NCBI GenBank assembly: GCA_903838355.1
Contig: CAILYC010000040.1
Coordinates: 1 to 64,000, forward strand
Length of the DNA stretch: 64,000 bases
DNA from: an uncultured Burkholderiales bacterium
GTDB taxonomy: Bacteria; Pseudomonadota; Gammaproteobacteria; Burkholderiales; Burkholderiaceae_C
Direction: 5' to 3'
Position 1 is the stretch's first letter. Each line of letters starts with the position of its first letter. Below, in pieces: positions 1 to 10,557 of this stretch. The position numbers were made by a program, and so were the translations under genes. The notes under the pieces were generated by a model that searched no databases, was not told the DNA's origin, and saw only the letters and a list, made by a program, of their open reading frames with translations.

Positions 1-308
1 CCTTCAAGCCCCTCAGATCCTTCAACACCCTCGGCCTCTTCATGCGACTGCACCAGGCCCTCGGTGTCGTCGAGATCGTCCAGTTCATCATAGTCCCCCG
101 AGACCACATCCATGAAACGAATGGCCTGCGACGCCTCTGGCGCCCAGGCGTGAGATGCGGTCTCGCTTGGCGCCTGGGCAATGGGCACCTCTTGCAAGGC
201 CTCGAAACGCTCACCCTGGGCAATGGCGTCGAGGTGAAGGCCTTGATTGGAAGCTTGGGCAGCATGGACAGGCTTAGAGGCTCTGGGTGTCTTCGGTGTC
301 GTGGACAT
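1..308 (-). CDS. rluB: N-terminal part of a probable 23S rRNA pseudouridine synthase (RluB-like), truncated by the window edge
   Basis: Minus-strand reading from ATG at 308 (MSTTPKTPRASKPVHAAQASNQGLHLDAIAQGERFEALQEV...) stays open to the window edge. Identity is inferred from position downstream of scpB; only the acidic N-terminal extension is visible. Confidence 0.5.
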   Translation of the reverse strand, partial: MSTTPKTPRASKPVHAAQASNQGLHLDAIAQGERFEALQEVPIAQAPSETASHAWAPEASQAIRFMDVVSGDYDELDDLDDTEGLVQSHEEAEGVEGSEGLE

Positions 309-450
309 GAAATGGGGTGCTCGCTGAAAAACAATGTGGAAATTAAATTAAAAGACGCCAAGCCACAGGCTCAAGGCTTGTGTTTTTGACTTCGGATTCA
401 GACTCAAGTCAAGCACGGCCGCCACCAAGAGGCCCGGACGAAGTCATGCT

Positions 451-1329
451 TCAAGATTCAGGGTGGCGAGCTTGAATCGGATCAGTCGGATCAGTCGGAT
501 CAGTCGGATCAATTGGGCCAATTGGGCCAATTGGGCCTGCTTTGCTGTGAGCGCCATCGGTGCCGTCATGCGCAACACCTTCAGGCCCGTTGTTGTCCGT
601 GCGACCCAGTCCACTGCCGGGTGAACTGACGTGCTCGTGGTCATGGAGGTCATGGAGGTCATGGAGGTCTTGCGCCTCGAGTTGACCCTTCAAGCGCGTG
701 TCTTCATCATCGGCTCGCTCTTGCAACCCAGCATCTGCACTATCCCCCAAGCCTGGGGTTTGCAGGCCTTCGAGTTCGTCCAAACCGTCAAAATGGTCCA
801 AGGCACTTTGCGCCATGTCATCCAAGTTTTGAAGGGTCAGTTGCTCCACACTGGTGAGTCCCAGGTCATCCAAAAATTGTCGGGTGGTGGCAAAAAGCGC
901 GGGGCGGCCCACCGTTTCTTTGTGGCCAATGACCTCGACCCAACCGCGGTCTTCCAGCTGTTTGATGACCAAGGAGTTGATCGTAACGCCTCGAATGTCC
1001 TCCATTTCCCCGCGGGTGACGGGCTGGCGGTGCGCAATGATGGCCAAGGTCTCCAGCACGGCTCGGCTGTATTTGGGCGGCTTTTCGGGGTGCAGACGGT
1101 CCAAATAGATGCGCATGTTTGGGCGACTCTGAAAACGCCAGCCTTGGGCGACTTGCACCAATTCAACGCCCTTGTGCGTCCACTCCAGTTGCAGTTGCTC
1201 TAGGAGGATTTTGATCGTATCCAAGCCCACCTCGTCGCCAAAGAGCGTGCGCATGTCTTTCATAGACAAGGGCTGCACGGCACAAATGAGCGCCGTTTCC
1301 AGGACCCGTTGGGCGTCCAAGGTATTCAT
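451..1329 (-). CDS. scpB: Segregation and condensation protein B (ScpB) with a repeat-containing C-terminal tail
   Basis: [31 protein letters not shown]...[29 protein letters not shown]...[14 protein letters not shown] is typical of ScpB. Start placed at the internal Met (1329) rather than the ORF start at 1455. Confidence 0.92.
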   Translation of the reverse strand: MNTLDAQRVLETALICAVQPLSMKDMRTLFGDEVGLDTIKILLEQLQLEWTHKGVELVQVAQGWRFQSRPNMRIYLDRLHPEKPPKYSRAVLETLAIIAHRQPVTRGEMEDIRGVTINSLVIKQLEDRGWVEVIGHKETVGRPALFATTRQFLDDLGLTSVEQLTLQNLDDMAQSALDHFDGLDELEGLQTPGLGDSADAGLQERADDEDTRLKGQLEAQDLHDLHDLHDHEHVSSPGSGLGRTDNNGPEGVAHDGTDGAHSKAGPIGPIGPIDPTDPTDPTDPIQARHPES

Positions 1330-1530
1330 GATGAAACTCCGTTGCGATGAAGCCATGGCGCCCCAAAAGGCATGCAACCCAGCGCATGCTGGGGTTTGGG
1401 CTGGCGGGGGGTCCAAAGAGGCCGTTTTCTCAAACCGTTTGGGCCTGCAGACCACTGAGCCTTTGTGTCTTAGAGTCTTTGCGATTGGGTCAAAAAACCA
1501 AGGCCAACGGACTTGCCGCGCGTGCCCCCT

Positions 1531-2643
1531 TCAATCAGGGATCAAGTCCCTAGGCGTTAGGTTCAAATTGTAACTGAGTCCAAGCTGGTCAGTGCAGTCC
1601 CTCAAGTCAAGCGGCCAAGAGGAAGTCCAACTCAAGCGCTCACCACCAAAGGGGTGCTCAAAACTCAAGCGAAAGGCATGCAAAGCTTGACGCGCGAGGC
1701 TGCTTTGGGCTCGTGCGCCGTACAAAGTGTCGGCCCAAATCGGGTAGCCCTCATGGGCCACATGGACCCGAATTTGATGGGTTCGCCCGGTATGGAGTTG
1801 GCAATAGACCAAGGACGCGGCCAGTGCGCTCATGACCGATACACAGGACGTGTGGGCCAGTTTACCCGAGTCCTTGGAGAGGTCGACCACGCTCATTTTG
1901 GTACGGCTTTTGGGGTCTCGGCCAATCGACTGGTGAATCTCACGCCGCGCGCCCTCGCTCCAGACGCCTTGCACCACGGCCATGTACTCGCGCTTGACAC
2001 TTCGCTGGGCAATCATGGCCACCAATCGGTCCATGCACTCTCGAGTCCTTGCCACCACCATGAGGCCCGAAGTGTCCTTGTCGAGTCGGTGCACAATGCC
2101 AGCCCTTGGCACAAACCGCGCCGCTTCATCAAAAGCCAAGAGGCCATTGAGCAAGGTACCTCGCCAGTGCCCAGGCGCTGGGTGCACCACCAAACCCGCG
2201 GGTTTGTCGATCACCCGCAAATGGTCATCCTCATAGACCACCTGGATGTCCATCGGCTCAGGAATGAAGGCGAGGCTTTGTTCTGTCGGCCTCATCTCCA
2301 CCCAAAACCGTGTTCCTGCACGTGCCTTGGCCGAGGCTTTGCCCGCCAGCGGCAATTGGGCCAAAAGTTGGGCCTCAGGTCCACCCTCTTCAAGGCGAGT
2401 CAGAGGATCAGTAAAGCCCATGGGCAACTGGTGAATTTGACCCTGTGCGAGCATGGTCTGCAAATAACTCCGGGAAAACTCGGGCAGCAACTCACCAAGC
2501 GCCACATCGAGTCGCTTGCCATGCAAGTCCTCGCCCACCACCACCTCCCGCCACTCACTCTCCTCGCCCCTGGGGCCAAGAGACGTGGGATCAGAAAAAT
2601 CCTCCTCGGGCGGCTCATTTAATTGCGTGATCTTGTCCATCAT
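1531..2643 (-). CDS. rluD: 23S rRNA pseudouridine(1911/1915/1917) synthase
   Basis: S4-like N-terminus plus the RluA-family catalytic motif GIVHRLDKDTSGLMVVA and HTGRTHQIRVH. Confidence 0.93.
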   Translation of the reverse strand: MMDKITQLNEPPEEDFSDPTSLGPRGEESEWREVVVGEDLHGKRLDVALGELLPEFSRSYLQTMLAQGQIHQLPMGFTDPLTRLEEGGPEAQLLAQLPLAGKASAKARAGTRFWVEMRPTEQSLAFIPEPMDIQVVYEDDHLRVIDKPAGLVVHPAPGHWRGTLLNGLLAFDEAARFVPRAGIVHRLDKDTSGLMVVARTRECMDRLVAMIAQRSVKREYMAVVQGVWSEGARREIHQSIGRDPKSRTKMSVVDLSKDSGKLAHTSCVSVMSALAASLVYCQLHTGRTHQIRVHVAHEGYPIWADTLYGARAQSSLARQALHAFRLSFEHPFGGERLSWTSSWPLDLRDCTDQLGLSYNLNLTPRDLIPD

Positions 2644-2685
2644 GGTCGATAATAGGCGTGGAATGTTTAATTTGAAAGGTGCCCT

Positions 2686-3498
2686 GTGACCCGTCTATCC
2701 CCATTATCACTTGCAAAAGCCTTGGGCGCAGCGTCTCTCATGATGGGACTGCTTTGGGGCTGCTCGAGCAACACCTATGACGAAACCTTGGATTGGTCCG
2801 CCGACAAGATCTACGCCGAGGCGATGGAGAATTTAAACAACAAGATTTACGACAAAGCCATTGGCTTGTTTGAAAAACTTGAAGGACGTGCCGCCGGCAC
2901 ATCGCTCGCGCAGCAAGCGCAACTGGAAAAAGCCTATGCGCAGTACAAAAGCGGCGACCCCGCCTTGGCCGTGGCCACCTTGAACCGCTTCATCAAAATC
3001 AATCCCGTGAGCCCCGCGCTTGACTACGCGATTTACCTCAAAGGGGTGGCCAATTTCAACGACGATCTGGGCTTTTTATCGTCCATCACCCAGCAAGACC
3101 TCTCTGAGCGCGATCAAAAAGCGGCCAAAGAATCCTTTGACGCCTTCAAAGACCTCCTCAACCGCTTTCCCGACTCCAAGTACGCAGAAGACGCCCGATT
3201 GAGAATGCGCTACACCGTCAATGTGCTCGCGCAGTCCGAGGTCAATGTGGCGCATTACTACTTTAAAAAGGGCGCCTACATTGCCGCCATCAACCGCGCG
3301 CAAGCGGCCATCGATGAATACCGCGGCGTGCCAGCGATTCATGAAGCGCTCATCATTTTGCGAGACTCTTATGGCCAACTCGGCCTCACCCAACTCAAAG
3401 ACGACACCCAACGCGTTTTGGCGCAATCCTTTCCGGATCAATGGGACCGGGAGTTGGAGAACTTCAAGAAACCTCGGGCTTGGTGGCGCCTGTGGTGA
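2686..3498 (+). CDS. bamD: Outer membrane protein assembly factor BamD (lipoprotein)
   Basis: Lipobox region LLWGCSS; TPR-type body (YAEAMENLNNKIYDKAIGLFEKLEGR...NRFPDSKYAEDARLRM). Divergent from rluD. Confidence 0.93.
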   Translation: MTRLSPLSLAKALGAASLMMGLLWGCSSNTYDETLDWSADKIYAEAMENLNNKIYDKAIGLFEKLEGRAAGTSLAQQAQLEKAYAQYKSGDPALAVATLNRFIKINPVSPALDYAIYLKGVANFNDDLGFLSSITQQDLSERDQKAAKESFDAFKDLLNRFPDSKYAEDARLRMRYTVNVLAQSEVNVAHYYFKKGAYIAAINRAQAAIDEYRGVPAIHEALIILRDSYGQLGLTQLKDDTQRVLAQSFPDQWDRELENFKKPRAWWRLW

Positions 3499-5629
3499 GT
3501 CGTCTGAGGCCTTCGAGAAGCGTGGCCTCCTGAGACACCCTCGCCATGGGCGGGAGGGCTTGGATCAAACGCTTGCCGTAGCCAGTTTCAACCAAGCGCT
3601 TATCACACACAATCAGCACGCCTTTGTCACTTTCTCGGCGTATGAGTCTGCCCGCACCTTGCTTTAATGCGACACCCGCCTCGGCCAGAAAATAATGATT
3701 GAAGGGGCTCAGGCCGAGTTCTTCGAGCTTTTTGCTCCTGGCCACCACCATCGGATCGTTGGGGGGAGGAAAGGGCAGTTTGTCAATCACCACCGCTTGG
3801 AGCGCGTCTCCTGGCACATCAAACCCCTCCCAAAACGTGGCCGTCGCCACGAGCACAAAGGATCTCTTGGCGCCCAGGTCCTCGGCACTCCTAAAGCGCT
3901 GCATGAGCTCCTTTTTACTGCCCTCGCCTTGCGTCAAGACCTCAATGTGAGGGTGCTCTTGGAGCAGCGCTTTGAGCCTGTCACTGATCTCTTTCAACGC
4001 CCTCAGTGTGGTGGTGAGCACCAAGGTGCGGCCTTGCAGTGCCAACACCACCTTGGCGGACAACTCACTCACCATCTCCGAGTGTTTGGGATCACTGGGC
4101 AAGACCATCTCTTTGGGCACAAAAAGAACCGCCTGTTTGGCATAATTGAAGGGGCTTTGGACTTGCAGCACGCGTGCCTGGGTGAGACCACACGGCTCGG
4201 TGAACCAAGACAATTTGGGCTCGTGCCCCAAGGTGGCCGAGGTGAAGATCCAACTCCTGGGACTGCCCGGTGTATTGGGCAAGCCCTCTCTTGGCGGGGG
4301 GGCTGGGTGCGGTAAACCTGACGCCAATGGCGCTGCAACACCTTCACCCTGAGCGTCAAAAGGGGCCTGACTTGCCGCCCGCGACAAAGCGGCATTCAAG
4401 GGCTTGTCGCCCAGAGCCTCTTCTCCCGCTTGGCCCATGATGCAAGGACCCAATTGCTGCGCAATGTCCAAGGGCGCTTGTACCAAGCGCACACCAGCAC
4501 CCACATCGAGCCAGCGCACAAAACCACTGTCCAGGGGCTTTTGAAACACGAGCAAAATATCGAGCAGCTCGACCAAGCGCTCTTGTAGCCTCTCCCACTC
4601 CGGCGCCACGGGCATCATGGGCTCCATAGCCTCGCCCATCTCTGCGAGCATGTCTTGGGTGCCTTTGAGCACATCGAGCCACAAGGTCTCGTTGACCCCA
4701 TCGGGAGACTTCTGCGTCCAAGCAAGTTTGGACACACGCTCCGTCTTGGCAAATAGACCTCGCCAGTCCTTGGCACAGAGCTCGAGCTTGGCGGCCATTT
4801 CGCGCCACTCACCCATGCCACGCGCGGTGTTTTCTCCGGTGGCCAACACATCTTTGGCCAAGTCCAGCAATTGCGAGGTGCCCATTTGTTGGCCCAAAAA
4901 ATTCACCCCAATTTCATTCAACTGGTGCGCCTCATCAAAAATCACCACCCGCGCATTGGGCAACAACTCGGCCATGCCGCTTTCTTTCATCGACATGTCG
5001 GCAAAAAACAAATGGTGGTTGATCACGACCACGTCGCTCGCCAACGCCTCTTTGCGAGCTTGGGAGACGTAGCATTTTTTGAAATCTGCGCACTCCGAGC
5101 CCAAGCAATTTTCCCGAGTTGAAGTGATCATGGGCAGCAGTGCACTTTTTTCATCCAAGCCCACCAACTCGCCCAAGTCCCCCGTGAGGGTGCGTTGAGA
5201 CCATTTCTCCACCTTGGCCAAAAGGGTCACCACATAACGGTCAGGAAACAAGCCTTCTTGGCGAGCAAGGCCCATGCGGTACAGACACAAATAGTTCGCG
5301 CGCCCTTTGAGAAGCGCCATGCGAGCGGGCAACTTCAAGGCCCGAATCACGGCGGGCAAATCACGGCCAAAGAGTTGGTCTTGCAAGGTTTTGGTGGCGG
5401 TGGAAATCACCACCCGCTCACCACTCAGGAGCGCCGGCACCAAATACGCAAAGGTCTTGCCCACCCCAGTCCCGGCCTCCACCACCAAGGCGCCGCCTTG
5501 GTCCACGGTTTGTGCGACAGCAAGGGCCATTTCGGTTTGTCCCTCGCGCACGCGAAAGTGCGCATCGACTTGGGCCAAGGGCCCGTCGTTGGTGAAGATG
5601 CGCTCAACCGCTTCGATCAAACCGGTCAT
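3464..5629 (-). CDS. ATP-dependent DNA helicase, DinG/YoaA (XPD-like) family
   Basis: EAGTGVGKTFAYLVPAL (Walker A), FDEAHQL (DEAH), NCLGSEC...C (Fe-S cysteines), IFTSATL, GAGRLIRRESDKGV. Confidence 0.92.
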   Translation of the reverse strand: MTGLIEAVERIFTNDGPLAQVDAHFRVREGQTEMALAVAQTVDQGGALVVEAGTGVGKTFAYLVPALLSGERVVISTATKTLQDQLFGRDLPAVIRALKLPARMALLKGRANYLCLYRMGLARQEGLFPDRYVVTLLAKVEKWSQRTLTGDLGELVGLDEKSALLPMITSTRENCLGSECADFKKCYVSQARKEALASDVVVINHHLFFADMSMKESGMAELLPNARVVIFDEAHQLNEIGVNFLGQQMGTSQLLDLAKDVLATGENTARGMGEWREMAAKLELCAKDWRGLFAKTERVSKLAWTQKSPDGVNETLWLDVLKGTQDMLAEMGEAMEPMMPVAPEWERLQERLVELLDILLVFQKPLDSGFVRWLDVGAGVRLVQAPLDIAQQLGPCIMGQAGEEALGDKPLNAALSRAASQAPFDAQGEGVAAPLASGLPHPAPPPREGLPNTPGSPRSWIFTSATLGHEPKLSWFTEPCGLTQARVLQVQSPFNYAKQAVLFVPKEMVLPSDPKHSEMVSELSAKVVLALQGRTLVLTTTLRALKEISDRLKALLQEHPHIEVLTQGEGSKKELMQRFRSAEDLGAKRSFVLVATATFWEGFDVPGDALQAVVIDKLPFPPPNDPMVVARSKKLEELGLSPFNHYFLAEAGVALKQGAGRLIRRESDKGVLIVCDKRLVETGYGKRLIQALPPMARVSQEATLLEGLRRLTTGATKPEVS

Positions 5630-6546
5630 CGAGCAGTCCCCCCACTGGGCGCTGAGTCCGCGGGGGCGGTCCGTATCCCTGGCAAATCGCTGGCGGTCTC
5701 GCGCGTGTGCATCTCCTCAAAGGTGGGCAGGGGCTTGGGATGGGATGCTTTATCACTCAAGCGTTTTTGCACCTGGGCTTGGTGCTCACGCGCCTCTTTG
5801 AGTTTGTGCTCATGTGCCAAACTGGCCTGGCTTTGCTCTTGGGGTGTTGGGGCTTGACTGGTGGGATGCGCCACAGGGTTGGGTATTTTTGCGCTTTGGC
5901 TTTGGTGCTCGAGCAAGGCCTTTTGATGCTGGGCCCAGCGTTCCTCATAGGCCGCTTGGGCCTTGAGCATGCGGTCCTTTTCTCGCTCCTGGGATTCAAG
6001 GCTATCTTGCTGCGCCAAGGCGTTGCGGCTGTCTTGTGCCTTGATCGCGCGTTCAAGGTCCTGCAAGGGCAGCAACTGCTTTTTGAGCGGGCGCTGGCGC
6101 TCGAGGTGCTGGGCTTGTGCGTCGAGCTGACAGCCCGTCACGCCAAAGCGCAAAGAGCACTGGGCCATTTGCTGAGTAAATTGCGCCTCAACCTCTTCCA
6201 TTTGGGCTTTGATCGCATTTTTTTGATGGTCAATTTTCTCGAGCATGAGCGCGCTTTCACTTTTTAGGGGCGCAGCGCCTGTTCGCAAGCTTGGCGCTGC
6301 ATTGGGCGCAGGGCTTGGCGTCAAAAATTGCGGTTTCTCATGCCTTTGTTCTTGTGTTTGTTCTTGAGGTTGTTCTTGAGGTTGTTCTTGAGCTTGATCC
6401 GGCTCCGGTGTCTGCCCCCTCACCAAGCCCCCTCCCGCCAACAGCCCCATGCTCAGCACCACCACGAGCCAGGACGCAGTCCATCTTTGGCGGCCAGTCC
6501 CGCACACAGGTTCAAGAGTCGTCACACGGATCATGCAGTTCCACAT
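5626..6546 (-). CDS. Hypothetical coiled-coil, Gln/Glu-rich probably exported protein
   Basis: Hydrophobic N-terminal segment then a QEQPQEQPQEQTQEQ repeat and a charged helical body. Overlaps the helicase start by 4 bp. Confidence 0.7.
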   Translation of the reverse strand: MWNCMIRVTTLEPVCGTGRQRWTASWLVVVLSMGLLAGGGLVRGQTPEPDQAQEQPQEQPQEQTQEQRHEKPQFLTPSPAPNAAPSLRTGAAPLKSESALMLEKIDHQKNAIKAQMEEVEAQFTQQMAQCSLRFGVTGCQLDAQAQHLERQRPLKKQLLPLQDLERAIKAQDSRNALAQQDSLESQEREKDRMLKAQAAYEERWAQHQKALLEHQSQSAKIPNPVAHPTSQAPTPQEQSQASLAHEHKLKEAREHQAQVQKRLSDKASHPKPLPTFEEMHTRETASDLPGIRTAPADSAPSGGTAR

Positions 6547-6643
6547 TCAATTTGGGCCTCGGGCCCAAGGCTTACAAGAGGCAATCCATGGTCTGCCATT
6601 TTAGACCTTGCGCGCGCGCTCACAAGGCCCCACCATCGCCGCA

Positions 6644-7753
6644 TCAGACCAAGGCCGTGTCCACGTCCCTTTTGTCGAGCGCCAAAAACTCTTGAGACTG
6701 CATCTCCGTCAAGCGCGAAATGGTTCTTGGGAACTCGTGCGCCAAAGGGCCTTTGAGGTACAACTGCTCGGGGGGCACTTGCGCGCTCATCACCAACTTC
6801 ACCCGACGGTCATAAAGCACATCGATGAGCCAGGTAAAACGCCGTGCAGGAGAGGCCATGCGCTCGCTCATTTGCGGCACGTCGCTTAAAAAAACCGTCT
6901 GAAACCGAGTCGCAATTTCCAAGTAATCGTGGTGCGAGCGAGGCCCCACACACAGGGTCTCAAAATCAAACCACACCGCATTCTTGGTCACCTTGCGGGC
7001 TTGAATCTCGCGAGACTCGATGACAAGGGTTGAGTGGAGCAACTCATCGTGAGCGCTCAATCTCTCAAAAGTCGCTTGCATGGAGGTTTGCGCCCCATCA
7101 TCGTTCGGGCACAGGTAGAGGTCGGCCTGTTCAAGGGTCAATTGACGGTAGTCAACGCCTTGATCGACCCGAATGACTTCGAGCTTTTCGTTCAAGAGCG
7201 CCATCGCCGGCAGCAAGCGATCGCGATGCAAGCCGTCGGGATACAAATCGTTGGGGTGAAAATTCGACGTGGTCACAAAGCCCACTTGGTGATCAAAAAG
7301 CGACTGCAGCAGTCGGTGCAAAATCATCGCATCGGTGATGTCCGAGACATGAAACTCATCAAAGCAAATCAAATCATAGCGCTCAGAGATTTTTCGCCCC
7401 ATCACTTCCAAAGGATTGACCGTGCCTTGCAGGGATCGCAATTCATGGTGCACTTCGCGCATGAACTCATGGAAATGCAGTCGGGTTTTGCGCTTCGTTG
7501 GAACGCTTTCATAGAAGCAATCCATCAAAAAGCTCTTGCCGCGACCCACCCCACCGTAGAGGTAAACGCCCTTGGGTGCGACCTTGTGGTGAAAGAGTGT
7601 TGTGAGCCACGAACCCTTGGCTTCAAATTGAGCCCAATCCTGGGCACAGCGCTCCAAGGCCTGCACCGCCATCAACTGAGCCTCATCGCTTTTGAACCCC
7701 TTGACCAAGAGTTGCTCTTGGTAGACTGACATAACACCGCGCATAAAAAACAA
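6644..7753 (-). CDS. zapE: Cell division protein ZapE (AFG1-like ATPase)
   Basis: GVYLYGGVGRGKSFLMDCFYESVP, RLHFHEFMREVH, LICFDEFHVSDITDAMIL are diagnostic for ZapE/AFG1. Confidence 0.95.
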   Translation of the reverse strand: MFFMRGVMSVYQEQLLVKGFKSDEAQLMAVQALERCAQDWAQFEAKGSWLTTLFHHKVAPKGVYLYGGVGRGKSFLMDCFYESVPTKRKTRLHFHEFMREVHHELRSLQGTVNPLEVMGRKISERYDLICFDEFHVSDITDAMILHRLLQSLFDHQVGFVTTSNFHPNDLYPDGLHRDRLLPAMALLNEKLEVIRVDQGVDYRQLTLEQADLYLCPNDDGAQTSMQATFERLSAHDELLHSTLVIESREIQARKVTKNAVWFDFETLCVGPRSHHDYLEIATRFQTVFLSDVPQMSERMASPARRFTWLIDVLYDRRVKLVMSAQVPPEQLYLKGPLAHEFPRTISRLTEMQSQEFLALDKRDVDTALV

Positions 7754-7758
7754 ACACT

Positions 7759-9231
7759 TTAAAAGTTAAGGGCTCTCTTGTCCACGGCCAAGGCAGCTTC
7801 CTTGGTCGCTTCACTCAAAGACGGGTGAGCATGACAGATGCGCGCAATATCCTCACTCGAGGCTTTGAACTCCATGGCCATCACTGCCTCGGCTATCAAT
7901 TCACTGGCCGATGGGCCAATGATGTGCACCCCTAAAACTTCATCGCTGTCCCTGTGCGCGAGCACTTTGACAAACCCGCGGGTGTCTCCGAGGGCGCGTG
8001 CGCGCCCGTTGGCCAAGAAAGGAAACACCCCTGAGCGGTAAGGCGTCGAGGCGGCCTTGAGTTGCTGCTCCGTCTCACCCACCCAAGCGATCTCGGGACT
8101 GGTGTAGATCACCCAGGGAATGGTCTTGTAGTTGACGTGCCCGTGCTCTCCAGCGATGCGCTCGGCCACGGCCACCCCCTCTTCCTCCGCCTTGTGCGCG
8201 AGCATGGGGCCGCGAACCACATCGCCCACAGCCCAGACCTGGGGCAGCGACGTGCGACACAACTCATCGACCGCAATGGCGCCGCGCTCATCCAGGGCCA
8301 AGCCCACCTTCTCAGCACCCAGGCCTTGGGTGTTGGGCACGCGACCAATCGAGACAATCAGTTTGTTCGACACCACGCTTTGCGCCTCGCCCGCGGCATT
8401 GGTATAAGACACCTTGACGCCTTTGGCGCCTTGGCTCACCGCTTGCACCTTGACACCGAGCTCGATCTTGAGACCTTGCTGGGTCAACAACTTCCAAGCT
8501 TCCTTGGCCACTTGCTCGTCAACAGCCCCCATGAACACCGGCAAGCCTTCTAGCACCGTCACCTCAGCACCCAAGCGACGCCACACCGACCCCATTTCGA
8601 GACCAATCACACCCGAGCCGATGAGGGTGAGTTTTTTGGGCACCTCGCTCATTCGCAAAGCACCGTCGTTGGAGAGAATGTTCTCTTCATCAAAAGGCGC
8701 CATGTCCAACGCCCGTGCGCTCGATCCTGTGGCCACAATCACGTGCTGGGCACTCAAAATTTCATCCTGAGCCTTGGCCCCCTGGGTCCCACGGGAGGTC
8801 ACGGCCACACGGTAGAGTGCGTCGCTGCGATCCACAAAGCTGCCGCTGCCATGAAAAAAACTCACCTTGTTCTTTTTAAAGAGGTACAAAATTCCCTGGT
8901 TGTTTTGCGAGACCACCAGGTTTTTGCGCGCGAGCATTTTGCCCAAATTCAGACTCACCCCTTGGACCTCAACGCCGTGTTCACCGAGGTGAGTTAAAGC
9001 TTGCTCATAGTGCTCGGAAGACTGCAGCAGTGCCTTGGAAGGGATGCAACCCACATTGGTGCAGGTGCCCCCCGGTGCTGGGGCGCCTTGCTCGTTGCTC
9101 CAGGCGTCAATGCAAGCGGTCTTCAAACCCAGTTGTGCACAGCGAATGGCCGCGACATAGCCCCCCGGTCCGGCACCGATCACGATCACATCAAATATTT
9201 GGCTCATGGTCACGCACTCCTTAAATATCAA
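7759..9231 (-). CDS. lpdA: Dihydrolipoyl dehydrogenase (E3 of 2-oxoglutarate dehydrogenase)
   Basis: [36 protein letters not shown]-terminal [17 protein letters not shown]. In operon with sucA and sucB. Confidence 0.95.
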   Translation of the reverse strand: MIFKECVTMSQIFDVIVIGAGPGGYVAAIRCAQLGLKTACIDAWSNEQGAPAPGGTCTNVGCIPSKALLQSSEHYEQALTHLGEHGVEVQGVSLNLGKMLARKNLVVSQNNQGILYLFKKNKVSFFHGSGSFVDRSDALYRVAVTSRGTQGAKAQDEILSAQHVIVATGSSARALDMAPFDEENILSNDGALRMSEVPKKLTLIGSGVIGLEMGSVWRRLGAEVTVLEGLPVFMGAVDEQVAKEAWKLLTQQGLKIELGVKVQAVSQGAKGVKVSYTNAAGEAQSVVSNKLIVSIGRVPNTQGLGAEKVGLALDERGAIAVDELCRTSLPQVWAVGDVVRGPMLAHKAEEEGVAVAERIAGEHGHVNYKTIPWVIYTSPEIAWVGETEQQLKAASTPYRSGVFPFLANGRARALGDTRGFVKVLAHRDSDEVLGVHIIGPSASELIAEAVMAMEFKASSEDIARICHAHPSLSEATKEAALAVDKRALNF

Positions 9232-10504
9232 AGAGCAAACGAGCCGGATCTTCCAGCGCCTCTTTCATGGCAACCAGTCCGAGCACGGCCTCGCGGCCAT
9301 CAATGATGCGGTGGTCATAGCTCATGGCAAAGTAGTTCATGGGTCGAATGACGATTTGACCGTTTTCCACCACAGCGCGGTCTTTGGTGGCGTGCACCCC
9401 CAAAATCGCCGACTGAGGGGGATTGATGATGGGTGTTGACAACATCGAGCCAAAGACGCCACCGTTGGAGATGGAGAACGTCCCACCGGTCATCTCTTCA
9501 ATACCGAGTTTGCCGTCTTTGGCCTTGGTGCCGTATTCGGCAATTTTCTTCTCCACATCGGCAAAGCTCATCTGATCGGCGTTGCGCAAAATGGGCACCA
9601 CCAAGCCTCGCGGTGAACCCACCGCAATACCAATGTCAAAGTAGCCGTGGTAGACCACATCGGAGCCGTCAACAGACGCATTCAAGACCGGGTATTTCTT
9701 GAGTGCATGCACCGCGGCCTTGACAAAAAAGCTCATGAACCCGAGCTTGACGCCGTGCTCTTTTTCAAATTTCTCTTGAAAACGCTTTCTCATCTCCATG
9801 ACCGGCGCCATGTTCACTTCATTGAAGGTCGTTAAAATCGCATTGGTCGATTGGGACTGAAGAAGACGCTCTGCCACACGAGCCCTCAAGCGACTCATGG
9901 GCACACGCTGCTCAGGACGCTCGCCGAGGTCAAAACCGGGCATGCTCACCTGGGGCAAAAAACTGGCCACGGCGGGTGCAGCAGCAGCGACGTGGGGGAC
10001 GGGTGCCGCTTTGACTGCCGCTTGCGTGTGGGCCACCGCCTGCAAGGCATCGGCCTTGGTGACCCGCGCATCTTTGCCTGACCCCACCATGCCGTGGGGA
10101 CTCAGGGACGCTTCAGAGAGAATTTTTTGCGCAGCAGGCATTGCCACACCGGCCATGGACTGCTGGGCCGAAGCGCTGGGCACGGGGGCAACGCTGGAGG
10201 CTGCAGCAGCAGCAACTGGTGCTGAGACGCTGGCTGCGCTGGAGGCGCTGCCTTTGGGCACTGCTTGGGTATCGATGCGGGCGATGAGTTGCTCGGCCAT
10301 GACGGTCGCCCCGTCTGCCACCAACAGCTCGGTGAGCACGCCAGCACTGGGAGCGGGAACCTCCAAGACCACCTTGTCGGTCTCCACCTCCACCAAAATT
10401 TCATCGATGGCCACGGCTTGGCCCACAGATTTTTTCCAGGTGAGCAGTGTGGCCTCAGCCACGGATTCGGACAACTGAGGGACTTTGACTTCAACAATAG
10501 ACAT
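9221..10504 (-). CDS. sucB: Dihydrolipoyllysine-residue succinyltransferase (E2)
   Basis: Lipoyl site [13 protein letters not shown] and catalytic [14 protein letters not shown]. Confidence 0.96.
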   Translation of the reverse strand: MSIVEVKVPQLSESVAEATLLTWKKSVGQAVAIDEILVEVETDKVVLEVPAPSAGVLTELLVADGATVMAEQLIARIDTQAVPKGSASSAASVSAPVAAAAASSVAPVPSASAQQSMAGVAMPAAQKILSEASLSPHGMVGSGKDARVTKADALQAVAHTQAAVKAAPVPHVAAAAPAVASFLPQVSMPGFDLGERPEQRVPMSRLRARVAERLLQSQSTNAILTTFNEVNMAPVMEMRKRFQEKFEKEHGVKLGFMSFFVKAAVHALKKYPVLNASVDGSDVVYHGYFDIGIAVGSPRGLVVPILRNADQMSFADVEKKIAEYGTKAKDGKLGIEEMTGGTFSISNGGVFGSMLSTPIINPPQSAILGVHATKDRAVVENGQIVIRPMNYFAMSYDHRIIDGREAVLGLVAMKEALEDPARLLFDI

Positions 10505-10557
10505 GATCGACTCTCTTCATTAGGGTGAGAGCAGCTCGCTTTGAGCCGCCCCGGGGA

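Noticed and set aside
1654-2622. 322-aa plus-strand ORF opposite rluD
   Set aside because: Complement of a well-conserved rluD gene; composition typical of antisense ORFs in high-GC coding DNA.
9897-10478. Ala/Thr-rich plus-strand ORF and similar ORFs at 32543-33430 and 31361-31753
   Set aside because: Antisense of Ala/Pro linkers and lipoyl domains of sucB, aceF and lpd; low-complexity artefacts.
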